Assembly (NCBI GenBank): GCA_964626885.1
Contig: CAZVJA010000003.1
Coordinates: forward strand, 1 to 64,000
Origin: CAZVJA01 sp964626885
GTDB taxonomy: Bacteria > Planctomycetota > Planctomycetia > Planctomycetales > Planctomycetaceae
DNA length: 64,000 nt
Direction: 5' to 3'
The notes beneath the pieces are model-generated. The model did no database searches, was not told the origin of the DNA, and saw only the letters and a list, made by a program, of their open reading frames with translations. Of this stretch, positions 8,663-16,156 are shown piece after piece. Both the position numbers and the translations under genes were made by a program. Every line of letters begins with the position of its first letter. Positions within the stretch are counted from its first letter, which is position 1.

Positions 8663-9739
8663 ATGAGACATCACACGAGACGAATGCTCATCACGGCCAC
8701 GGTGGTTGCAACCTGCGCGCTGCTCCTTGTTCCGACACAGGTTCAGGCACGAGTGCGATTAAAGAGTATCTGCACCGTCTACGGGCAGAAATCGACGCAG
8801 ATCATCGGTCTGGGGCTGGTCGTGGGACTGCGCGGCACGGGGGACGGCGGCAAGAATGCGGCCATGGCCCGCGCATTGGCGTCGACGCTGTCATTTCTCA
8901 ACAATCCCGTCGATCCCGGCAAGGAACTGAAGGACGCCGCCAACGTCGCGGTTGTGACGGTCACTGCGGAAATTCCCAAAGAAGGACTGCGCCGCGGCCA
9001 GAAAATCGACTGCGACGTGTCGTCGATTTTCGGAGCCAAGAGCCTCCGCGGCGGACGATTGCTGCTGACTCCCATGCAGCTTCCCGCTGTCGACGATGAC
9101 CGAATGGTCGCGCTCGCCTCGGGAGCGATCATCATTGAAGACTCCGAAATTCAGACGAACGGCAGAATTCCCTCGGGCGTCATGCTCGAGCAGGATTTTA
9201 CGTCCCCGTTCGTTGACCGAAACCGGGGAAATATCGTGACATTGCTGCTCGATACCGGGCATGCCACGTTCAGCGGCGCCAACGACGTAGCGGTGCAGAT
9301 CAACAATAACTTCAAATATGAAATCGGGCATAGCAACCGGATCGCAAACGCTCGGTCCGCCGGAGTCATCGAGGTGTCGATTCCGCAGTTGTACCTGGAT
9401 GACCCGGTGGATTTCGTCGCCAAGCTCCTGGAAATCGACCTCGACAACCCGCAGTCGGAGGCGCGGGTGGTCATCAATTCGCGCAGCAAGACGGTGGTGA
9501 TCGACGGCGACGTGGAGATTCGTCCCGTCGTCATCTCTCACAAAGGGCTGCGCGTGGAAGTGGCGGGGGAAGCCAGCCCGTTTGTATCGCTCAACACGCA
9601 AGGACAAGAAGCCCCGCAGCAGTTGCAGGATCTCGTCCATGGCCTGGAACAACTCAGGGTCCCGATCGAAGATATCATCGCCATCATCCGGGAACTGAAC
9701 CGCAGCGGCGCACTGCACGCGGTGTACATCGAAAACTGA
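8663..9739 (+). CDS. flgI: Flagellar P-ring protein FlgI
   Basis: 358 residues, matching the usual 350-370. A strong ribosome binding site (GAGGAGG) precedes the ATG. The signal peptide is LITATVVATCALLLVPTQVQA. The conserved FlgI N-terminus is present (GLGLVVGLRGTGDGG), as are the motif PFVDRNRGNIVTL and the end RVPIEDIIAIIRELNRSGAL. It forms the P ring in the peptidoglycan layer with help from FlgA. Its presence with FlgH implies a peptidoglycan layer and an outer membrane, both now accepted for planctomycetes. FtsQ and Ddl at the right end of the window agree with this. Confidence 0.95.
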   Translation: MRHHTRRMLITATVVATCALLLVPTQVQARVRLKSICTVYGQKSTQIIGLGLVVGLRGTGDGGKNAAMARALASTLSFLNNPVDPGKELKDAANVAVVTVTAEIPKEGLRRGQKIDCDVSSIFGAKSLRGGRLLLTPMQLPAVDDDRMVALASGAIIIEDSEIQTNGRIPSGVMLEQDFTSPFVDRNRGNIVTLLLDTGHATFSGANDVAVQINNNFKYEIGHSNRIANARSAGVIEVSIPQLYLDDPVDFVAKLLEIDLDNPQSEARVVINSRSKTVVIDGDVEIRPVVISHKGLRVEVAGEASPFVSLNTQGQEAPQQLQDLVHGLEQLRVPIEDIIAIIRELNRSGALHAVYIEN

Positions 9740-9819
9740 AGGAACCGAACCCGGCTCCAGTCGCGGCCACGACAGCGGAGCAACACGGGTTTTCATAAAA
9801 GCAAATTTCGAGACGTCTC

Positions 9820-10161
9820 ATGAATTCTGTCGGCAACCTGAATGCATTGCGAAGTAGCTTCGACGCAGCTCGCGGGGTTGCTGCCGATCCGATAACGAGC
9901 GGCCAGCCCCTGACGGAAAAAGAAGCTTTTCAATCGGCGGTGGCGGGGACGTTCTTCAAACTGATGCTGCAATCGCTGCATAAAATGCACGGCAAGCCGG
10001 CTTATTTCCATGGCGGGCAGGCAGAGGAAATGTTTCAGAACCAGATGGACCAGCAGCTCTCGGATGAATTCGCCAAGTCCCACGGAGCGCCGTTGACAGA
10101 CGCCCTCTATCAAGCTTCCGTACGCAACCGTATCACGTCAGCGGAAACGAGTGCCGCATGA
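9820..10161 (+). CDS. flgJ: Rod-binding protein, FlgJ N-terminal domain only
   Basis: 113 residues. It matches only the rod-binding half of FlgJ: AVAGTFFKLMLQSLHKMHGK, then YFHGGQAEEMFQNQMDQQLS and a C-terminal helix. The muramidase half of proteobacterial FlgJ is absent, as in many bacteria outside the gammaproteobacteria, so a separate peptidoglycan hydrolase must open the wall for rod passage. It follows flgI after about 80 bases in the same operon. A possible 54-residue reading starts on its stop codon (see 10162-10497) but does not look convincing. Confidence 0.85.
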   Translation: MNSVGNLNALRSSFDAARGVAADPITSGQPLTEKEAFQSAVAGTFFKLMLQSLHKMHGKPAYFHGGQAEEMFQNQMDQQLSDEFAKSHGAPLTDALYQASVRNRITSAETSAA

Positions 10162-10497
10162 CTCGAACGGACCTGGGTAAACTCAATCCGGAACTTTCTC
10201 GACCTGCCCCAAAGTCGAAAAACAGAGCCGCAAAGTCTCGCTGCTCAGAAAGGTCTACCAAGTCTTCCCTGTCCTGCCGATCGACAAGATCACCCCTCAC
10301 CCCCGGTCCTTACCTTAAGTAGGCTCTGGAAGGGAGTTACGCGCAGAGATTCGCACTGATCCCCAATTCGAACGGAAGAACCCGACCGGTATCCGCCGAA
10401 AATAAGGGATATCGGTCTTGTGGTGATTATGCGCGTTTCGGCGATTGTAACGGCTGGTGAAAACCGACCGTGAGTCGCGGAATTGGGGGGCTACCAG
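10162..10497 (+). other. 336-base gap between flgJ and the flgN-like gene
   Basis: No recognisable gene. A 54-codon frame (10158-10322) begins with an ATG overlapping the flgJ stop; its product is Ser/Arg/Lys-rich and matches no family I know. FlgM, the anti-sigma factor, often lies at this place in other genomes, but I cannot recognise it here. A small inverted repeat (TTTCTCGAC at 10195 with GTCGAAAAA at 10214) could fold in the transcript just after flgJ. It has no downstream T-run on the plus strand. The segment may hold an internal promoter for the hook-filament junction genes, but I could not identify one. Confidence 0.5.
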
Positions 10498-10992
10498 ATG
10501 CCGGGGGGACAGCTGGTTGAGGATATCCGCCGCTTCTTGCGCGGAACTCTGGCTTTGCAGGACGAGATGTCCGTTCTGTACCGTCGCAAGCGCATCGCAA
10601 TGACCGAGGCGCGCGCCGCGGAGCTTCTGCAAATTGCAGACACTGAAACTCGGCTCGCGAAGCAGTTACAGGTAAAGCTGGCCGAGAGGCGGCAGCTGTT
10701 ACGCGAGTCCGCGGAAGCCGGGTACCCCGGGAATACGGTCCAGGAGGTCGTCTCCGCCTTGGGGGGGGAAATTCGAGCCGAATTGGAACCACAAGTGACG
10801 CGCGCTCGACAGGTCGCCGATGACGTCCGTCGCGAGACCTGGATTCACTGGATCATCGCCCAGCGGACACTCGGGCATTACCGCGATCTGCTGGATCTTG
10901 TCGCGCAATGCGGCCGCACTTCGCCGACCTACAGCCGACGACCCGGTCAGGAAATCTCCGGTGGAGGCGCGATTTTGGATGCGTCCGCGTAG
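10498..10992 (+). CDS. FlgN-like flagellar export chaperone
   Basis: 164 residues from the ATG at 10498, preceded by a GGGGGG purine run; a TTG at 10483 would add five residues. It is almost wholly helical, rich in Leu, Arg, Glu and Gln (LALQDEMSVLYRRKRIAMTE), with a C-terminal helix WIHWIIAQRTLGHYRDLLDL. This all-helical shape and the position directly before flgK match FlgN, the cytosolic chaperone that holds FlgK and FlgL for type III export. Sequence identity in this family is low, so the call leans on context. The final 30 residues are Gly/Ser-rich and probably disordered. Confidence 0.72.
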   Translation: MPGGQLVEDIRRFLRGTLALQDEMSVLYRRKRIAMTEARAAELLQIADTETRLAKQLQVKLAERRQLLRESAEAGYPGNTVQEVVSALGGEIRAELEPQVTRARQVADDVRRETWIHWIIAQRTLGHYRDLLDLVAQCGRTSPTYSRRPGQEISGGGAILDASA

Positions 10993-11027
10993 GTGAATCG
11001 TTTGCGAATTTTGGTCGAGGGTAAACC

Positions 11028-12725
11028 ATGAGTCTGAACGCCGCATTGGGAATTGCCAGCCGAGCGCTGGAAATATTCACCGCCGGCATTCAGGTGGCTG
11101 GCCAGAACGTTGCCAACGCCAATACTCCCGGATACATCCGCGAGGAACTGCAACTTGACACGGCCCTCCCCTACGTTCGGGGAGGGCTGGTCTTCGGAAC
11201 AGGCGTCTTCGCGTCCGGAGTCAAGCAGCAGATCGACAAGTATCTGGAGACACGGATTCATACAGCCAACTCCGATTACACGGCTGCCCACGCCCGCGAA
11301 ACCATCTATCAGCAACTTGAAGAGCAGATCCGCGAACTCGGCGGTGAGGATCTCTCGACATCAATCAACGATTTTCTCTCCACAATCAATGAAGCGGTGA
11401 ATCAGCCGGAATCGGTATCACTGCGTCAGCTTGTGCTTCAGCAGGGAACGCAGCTTGCCAGCGATATCTCTTCGTTGCGACTGCGAGTCGATGAACTGCG
11501 ACAGGCACAAACGGTCAAGCTGGACGAACTCGTGGCGGAAGCCAACGACTTGATCGCGAAGATCGACGATCTGAATCCGAAAATCGCGAAGCTGGAAGCG
11601 GGTGGTCTGCTCGGGAGCGATGCGGGAGCCCTGCGGACACAGCGGTACAACGCACTCAGTCGTTTGTCGGAGATCATCCCGATCCGCTTCCATGAACGAG
11701 AGGGGGGCGGCGTCGACGTCTTCACGGGGACCGACTATCTGATTCTCACTGGAACCACGCAGCAGTTGAAGACGGTTACGGTCGATGACCGCAACATTCT
11801 GATCCAAAACATCAGCCTGTCGAAAACCGGTTCGGTGCTCGATGCATCTTCCGGGGGTGAGATCAAAGGAATTCTTGACGGCCGTGACCAAATCCTCGGC
11901 AAGTTTATCGACGATCTGGACACGTTCACATCGAACATGATTTGGGAATTCAACCGCATTCACGCATCGGGTGAGGGGCTCGAAGGATTTACATCGCTCA
12001 CCTCGGTGGAGCACGTCGACGACCCGACGGCGGTACTCAACGCGGCAGGTTTGGGGTTTACTCCCGTGCACGGGGGCTTCCAGGTCAAAGTGACCAATAA
12101 GCTCACCAATTTGACCGTCACAACCAACATTCCGATCGATCTGGACGGAATTGGGACCGACACCACACTCAACAGCTTGCGTGCGGCTCTCAACGGCGTG
12201 ACGAACCTCAATGCGTCCATTTCAACAAATGGGCAATTGACCATTACCGCCGATCCGAACTTTGAGTTTCGCTTCGCCGACGATACCAGCGGTGTTCTGG
12301 CTGCACTGGGACTGAACACATTCTTCACGGGATCGGACTCGGGTGATATCGCCGTGAACTCCGCGCTGACGGCAAATCCATCGCTGTTCGCGGCATCGCT
12401 GGGGGGAGGCCCCTCCGATGGTCGCAACGCACTGAGGTTGGCGGAATTTCTCGACAAGCCGGTTGCCGCGCTGGGGGATGTCAGCCTCGATGATTACTAC
12501 AACACGATGGTTTCGCAGGTCGGGCAGAAATCCGCGGCGGAAACCGCGATTTCCGACGGTTTCAAATCGTTTCAAGAATCGTTGAAGAACCAGAAAGAAC
12601 AGTTCTCCGGTGTCAGCCTCGATGAAGAAGCGGTAAGAATCCTGGAATTCCAGCGTTCGTATCAAGCTTCCGCGCGAATCATCAGCACCGTCGATGAACT
12701 GTTTCGTACATTGCTGCAGGTGTAG
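11028..12725 (+). CDS. flgK: Flagellar hook-associated protein 1, FlgK
   Basis: 565 residues. N-terminal signature: MSLNAALGIASRALEIF followed by AGQNVANANTPGYIREE. C-terminal signature: EEAVRILEFQRSYQASARI and the end VDELFRTLLQV. Both are diagnostic for FlgK, which joins hook to filament with FlgL. A GAGGG ribosome binding site precedes the ATG. The central region contains a segment (around 12046-12330, residues 340-434) with the plan seen three times in the neighbouring FlgL: short beta strands, a TLNSLRAAL helix, an ITADP strand, then an ending in AALGLNTF. This suggests that FlgK and FlgL share an inserted module. Confidence 0.94.
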   Translation: MSLNAALGIASRALEIFTAGIQVAGQNVANANTPGYIREELQLDTALPYVRGGLVFGTGVFASGVKQQIDKYLETRIHTANSDYTAAHARETIYQQLEEQIRELGGEDLSTSINDFLSTINEAVNQPESVSLRQLVLQQGTQLASDISSLRLRVDELRQAQTVKLDELVAEANDLIAKIDDLNPKIAKLEAGGLLGSDAGALRTQRYNALSRLSEIIPIRFHEREGGGVDVFTGTDYLILTGTTQQLKTVTVDDRNILIQNISLSKTGSVLDASSGGEIKGILDGRDQILGKFIDDLDTFTSNMIWEFNRIHASGEGLEGFTSLTSVEHVDDPTAVLNAAGLGFTPVHGGFQVKVTNKLTNLTVTTNIPIDLDGIGTDTTLNSLRAALNGVTNLNASISTNGQLTITADPNFEFRFADDTSGVLAALGLNTFFTGSDSGDIAVNSALTANPSLFAASLGGGPSDGRNALRLAEFLDKPVAALGDVSLDDYYNTMVSQVGQKSAAETAISDGFKSFQESLKNQKEQFSGVSLDEEAVRILEFQRSYQASARIISTVDELFRTLLQV

Positions 12726-12746
12726 TCCTGAGGAGCGTCTCTCGAC

Positions 12747-14693
12747 ATGGGTGTTGGTCCAATCCTTCCCGGCCGAATCCCCGGCACTTTGATCGCCGAT
12801 CGATTGCGGCAGAATCTGCAGACGACAAACCGCACACTGGCCTACCTGCAAGACCAAGTAGCCACCGGACAACGGTTCTTTCGTCCCGGTGAAGATCCCG
12901 CTGCCGCGATCCGATCGATCATGTTGCAGAAATCGATCGAGCGGAAGACGCAACTTTCGGCAAACGTCCAGGTCGATACATCCCTGTTGAGCGCGACCGA
13001 TGCCTCCTTGCAATCCGTGGGGGATGCGCTCTCTCAAGCAAAGGCCTATCTGCTCCAGGGGATTGGCGCCAACACCACGCCGGCCGAGAAACAAGCCTTG
13101 GCGTCCGAAGTCGATTCGCTCGTCCAGAGCGTCGTCAATGCGGCGAATTCCAAGTTCCGCGGACGTTATCTGTTCGGCGGGAGCGAAAGCCAAGCCGCGC
13201 CATTCGAAGTGCTAGGTGGGGGCCTTGTCCGTTACAACGGCGATCAACACCATGTGCAATCGTTCATCGATACGGAACTGTTGGTTGTCAATAACGTCGA
13301 CGGTGAATCCGCGTTCGGTGCCTTTACCGAACCCGTTGGAAAAGACCTGGATCCTGCACTCACGCTTTCGACGAACATTTCCGACCTGCTCGGCGGCCAG
13401 GGTGTTGAACTCGGTCCCATTGTCGTCACCGTCGATACCGGCGGCGGACCCGTCGCCGCAACGGTCGATCTTTCCGGTGCCAAGACGATCGGCGATATCA
13501 AGACGCTGGTGGAAAATGCATTTTCGCCCGGCGATATCACCGTCAGCATTGTTGCCGGTCCGCCAGCCAACGGAATTCGACTCACACCCTCCGCGGGAAC
13601 CGTCGCCGTCGCGGACGTCGCAGGCTCCAAAGTCGCCGCCCATCTCGGAATCGCCAGCGCCGCAGCCGCGGTCATCAATGGGAGCGGCATCGACCCCCAG
13701 TTGACCTTGACCACCCAGCTTTCGGCGCTCAACGGGGGATCAGGAGCGACGAAGGCCAACGGCCTGTTGATCACCAACGGGGAAATTCAGAAGACGGTGG
13801 ATATCTCCTCGGCCGTGACTGTTGAAGACTTGTTCAACCTCTTGAAGGCGGAAGACCTGGAAATCGACGTCGGCATCAACGATGCCGGAAATGGCCTCGC
13901 GATTTCCAGCCGTCTGAGTGGGGCGAATTTTTCCATCGGTGAAAACGGTGGAAACGACGCTGCGAGTCTCGGCATACGGACGTTCGATGGAACCATTCTA
14001 CTGGCCGACCTGAATCTCGGCCGAGGTGTTCCCGTCAACAACCTGGATGCACAGGGAAACCTGATGCCGGCACTGCTGGAAATCACACGCCGCAGCGGCG
14101 CCAACGTCTCGATCGATTTGAAGGGGCTGCAGACGGTTCAACAGGTACTGAACGCGATCAATGCCGTCGATCCCGGAAACCTGGTGGCATCGATCAACAC
14201 AGTTGGGAACGGTATTTCGATTCTCGATAACGACGGTTCGAGCACCGGCCCGCTCATCGTCCAGGAGAACGAAATCTCGACGACGCTCGGCATAGCAGGC
14301 ACAGAACCCGGAAACAACCCTGCCGTCCCCTTGGTCGGCCAAGAGATTCACCCGAGGCAGGCTGTCGGGACCATCAACCTCCTGCTGCGGCTCTCCAACG
14401 CGTTGCGTTCTGGAGATGACAATGAGCTTGGCCGTCTCGAACCGCTGTTTACCCAGGAGATTGAACGGTTCAATGTGGTGCGTGGCGACGTGGGCAGTCG
14501 GCTGAAGCTGCTGGAACAGGTCGGAAATCGCCTTGGAGATGAAGATGTTGTTCTGCGCGAATCGCTGTCGAAAGAGTTCGACGTCGATTTGACCGAAGCC
14601 ATCACACGTGTCACGCAGATGACCACAGCATTGCAGGCAACGCTTCAAGTCGCGGCTCAGTCGCTCAATCTGAGTCTGCTGAATTACTTGTGA
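12747..14693 (+). CDS. flgL: Enlarged flagellar hook-associated protein 3, FlgL
   Basis: 648 residues, about twice Escherichia coli FlgL (317). The N-terminal helical domain (residues 1-150) has LAYLQDQVATGQRFFRPGED and FRGRYLFGGSES. The C-terminal helix (residues 560-648) ends LQATLQVAAQSLNLSLLNYL. Between them lie three repeats of about 95-105 residues, roughly 200-303, 314-410 and 419-516. Each begins with a DP-L-LT-like or LADLNLG segment, contains a beta-rich half with a helix of the type TIGDIKTLVENA, TVEDLFNLLKAE or TVQQVLNAINAV, and ends in LGI. They look like the flagellin hook IN-type modules that decorate the outer surface of flagellar axial proteins. Co-transcribed with flgK after 21 bases. 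Confidence 0.93.
   Translation: MGVGPILPGRIPGTLIADRLRQNLQTTNRTLAYLQDQVATGQRFFRPGEDPAAAIRSIMLQKSIERKTQLSANVQVDTSLLSATDASLQSVGDALSQAKAYLLQGIGANTTPAEKQALASEVDSLVQSVVNAANSKFRGRYLFGGSESQAAPFEVLGGGLVRYNGDQHHVQSFIDTELLVVNNVDGESAFGAFTEPVGKDLDPALTLSTNISDLLGGQGVELGPIVVTVDTGGGPVAATVDLSGAKTIGDIKTLVENAFSPGDITVSIVAGPPANGIRLTPSAGTVAVADVAGSKVAAHLGIASAAAAVINGSGIDPQLTLTTQLSALNGGSGATKANGLLITNGEIQKTVDISSAVTVEDLFNLLKAEDLEIDVGINDAGNGLAISSRLSGANFSIGENGGNDAASLGIRTFDGTILLADLNLGRGVPVNNLDAQGNLMPALLEITRRSGANVSIDLKGLQTVQQVLNAINAVDPGNLVASINTVGNGISILDNDGSSTGPLIVQENEISTTLGIAGTEPGNNPAVPLVGQEIHPRQAVGTINLLLRLSNALRSGDDNELGRLEPLFTQEIERFNVVRGDVGSRLKLLEQVGNRLGDEDVVLRESLSKEFDVDLTEAITRVTQMTTALQATLQVAAQSLNLSLLNYL
13346..14300 (+). 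repeat. Three tandem protein-level repeats inside flgL (IN-type modules)
   Basis: Approximate units are 13346-13655, 13688-13983 and 14001-14300. They are not obvious DNA repeats: the similarity is at protein level. Shared features are a starting LTLSTNIS, LTLTTQLS or LLADLNLG strand, a T-[IV]-x-[DQ]-[ILV]-x-x-[LM] helix after a VDLSGAK, VDISSAV or IDLKGLQ strand, an NG-[IL]-x-[IL] strand (PANGIRLTP, AGNGLAISS, VGNGISILD), and the closing LGI (AAHLGI, AASLGI, TTLGI). Divergence suggests old duplications. Confidence 0.7.
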
Positions 14694-14993
14694 ACTCCTG
14701 CTCCTCCAAGCCGGCTGCGCCACGCGACCCGCGGCGCCAAGATACGTGTACGTATGGACCGTATCGTGCCGAGTCTTCGCCACTTGCTGGAAGGAGATTT
14801 CGGCATCGCCAAGCGACCTTACTCCGGCAGTTTTTTCGAGCCGCTGCCGTTGAAGAGGGCGCGCAAAACCGTTAATCTCTTCTCTTTCCGCTAAGGGGAG
14901 GCCTCTTCGGCCTTTCCCCAAGCGCACCGTGTGTCTTTACGTCACTGCGACCAGACGGATCGTTCCCGGTCCGTGGCAGAGGGAAGTGTCGAG
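14694..14993 (+). other. 300-base gap between flgL and rplM
   Basis: No gene seen. The gap separates the flagellar operon from the ribosomal protein pair and should hold the flagellar transcript end and the rplM promoter and leader. The notable element is a hairpin at 14895-14919. The frame open from a GTG at 14931 joins rplM but lacks the usual L13 beginning, so I treat 14931-14993 as leader. Confidence 0.5.
14895..14919 (+). terminator. Strong hairpin upstream of rplM (terminator or leader structure)
   Basis: GGGGAGGCC, a five-base loop TCTTC, then GGCCTTTCCCC gives a stem of about nine pairs with a small bulge. No T-run follows, so it is not a textbook intrinsic terminator. It lies 75 bases before the chosen rplM start and could instead be a ribosomal protein leader that controls the L13-S9 operon. 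Confidence 0.4.
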
Positions 14994-15482
14994 ATGCCAG
15001 CCGCGTCCAGCAGCTATTTGATGAAGAAGGAAGAGGTCAACCCGAGTTGGTATGTCGTCGATGCCGACGGAATGGTGGTGGGACGATTGGCCTCTCAGAT
15101 CGCCCTTGTCTTGATGGGCAAGCACAAACCGACATACACACCGCACGTCGAATGCGGTGATTTCGTGATCGTCGTGAACGCCGAGAAAGCACGATTCAGC
15201 GGCCAACCGCTCGCGCACGAGAAGCATCCTTATTTCACGACGAAGATGGCCAAAAAGGTGTATCAGAGATATACCGGATACCCTGGCGGTCAGCGGAATG
15301 CGACCGCTGGAGAAGTTTGGGATCGTCATCCCGAACGCATCATCAGCGAGGCGGTCCGCCGGATGCTTCCCAAGAACAAGCTGCGCCCGTCGATGATGAA
15401 AAAGCTGAAGCTTTACGTGGGACCGCAGCACCCGCACCAGGCGCAAGAGCCCGAGCAGCTCCCGGATTATCTTCGCCCATAA
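14994..15482 (+). CDS. rplM: 50S ribosomal protein L13 (uL13)
   Basis: 162 residues from the ATG at 14994, preceded by AGAGGGAA. A later ATG at 15021 (MKKEEVNPSW) is also possible and is nearer to other L13 starts. Family motifs: WYVVDADGMVVGRLASQIA, then GDFVIVVNAEKARFSG, then RMLPKNKL and VGPQHPHQAQEPEQL at the end. L13 binds 23S rRNA early in large subunit assembly. It is followed by rpsI after 33 bases, the order conserved in nearly all bacteria. Confidence 0.96.
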   Translation: MPAASSSYLMKKEEVNPSWYVVDADGMVVGRLASQIALVLMGKHKPTYTPHVECGDFVIVVNAEKARFSGQPLAHEKHPYFTTKMAKKVYQRYTGYPGGQRNATAGEVWDRHPERIISEAVRRMLPKNKLRPSMMKKLKLYVGPQHPHQAQEPEQLPDYLRP

Positions 15483-15515
15483 AGACATCTTTTGAGATAT
15501 AGGAAATTTGCGACA

Positions 15516-16052
15516 ATGATGAGCGAGACTTCCGAATCCGTTGGAACCGGTATCGTGGATGAGTCCGGCTCAGCCGGTTCTTTGACGTTGGGACAAGGCG
15601 TTCCGACGGAAGGTTCGTCTGCCGAGCCGGCCGAAGCACCGGTGATTCGTGGTCGCGTCGACAAATTCGGCGTGGCGATGGGAACTGGACGCCGCAAGAC
15701 GGCCGTGGCACGCGTGCGGATCAACAAGGGTAACGGCAAACTGACCATCAACGGCCGATCGCTGGAAGATTTCTTCAGCCTTGATCGGGACCGTGAGATG
15801 GTGCTCGGACCGCTGCGTGCGACGAACAACGAGGGGCAAGTCGACGTCTGGGTCCGCGTTCTAGGGGGTGGGACAACCGGACAAACTGGAGCCATCGTGC
15901 TGGGTGTTGCGCGTGCCCTGCAAGTGATGGATCCCAGCTTGCATCACACCTTGGCTGAAGGCGGATTTTTAACTCGTGACGGGCGAATGGTTGAACGAAA
16001 GAAATACGGATTCAAGAAAGCTCGTAGAAGCTTCCAGTTCTCGAAGCGGTGA
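15516..16052 (+). CDS. rpsI: 30S ribosomal protein S9 (uS9) with acidic N-terminal extension
   Basis: 178 residues from the ATG at 15516 (ATG ATG; the second is equally possible). The S9 core begins at GTGRRKTAVARVRI and ends with the conserved basic tail FKKARRSFQFSKR, whose last Lys-Arg reaches the P-site tRNA. Before the core there is an extension of about 60 residues, rich in Ser, Gly, Glu and Pro, with VDESGSAGSLTLGQG and EGSSAEPAEAPV. Escherichia coli S9 has only about eight residues there. The extension would sit on the solvent side of the 30S head and is probably disordered. Confidence 0.95.
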   Translation: MMSETSESVGTGIVDESGSAGSLTLGQGVPTEGSSAEPAEAPVIRGRVDKFGVAMGTGRRKTAVARVRINKGNGKLTINGRSLEDFFSLDRDREMVLGPLRATNNEGQVDVWVRVLGGGTTGQTGAIVLGVARALQVMDPSLHHTLAEGGFLTRDGRMVERKKYGFKKARRSFQFSKR

Positions 16053-16104
16053 ACTTGGTTCTCTCACCGGCCCGCCTGTCAGTCCGCGCCGGACAAATCT
16101 CATA

Positions 16105-16142
16105 GCCCCTCGCCGGAGAGATCCGGGTGGGGCATTTTTTTT
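16105..16142 (+). terminator. Rho-independent terminator after rpsI
   Basis: GCCCC at 16105-16109 pairs with GGGGC at 16129-16133, with an inner GCCGG/CCGGG stem, followed by A and eight T residues (16135-16142). It lies about 50 bases after the S9 stop and just before mgtE, so mgtE (start 16157) must have its own promoter or depend on read-through. Confidence 0.85.
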
Positions 16143-16156
16143 GGTGAGGCCGGCAG

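Noticed and set aside
8891..9796. Minus-strand frame of 301 codons over flgI
   Set aside because: Antisense to a clear flgI; composition is His/Arg/Asp-rich shadow and no signature is seen.
10158..10322. Possible FlgM starting on the flgJ stop
   Set aside because: The 54-residue product has none of the FlgM C-terminal helices and is Ser/Arg/Lys-rich; it appears to be a chance frame.
16053..16156. M-box or other Mg2+ riboswitch before mgtE
   Set aside because: Only 104 bases separate rpsI and mgtE, and the hairpin there is the rpsI terminator; an M-box needs about 160 bases.
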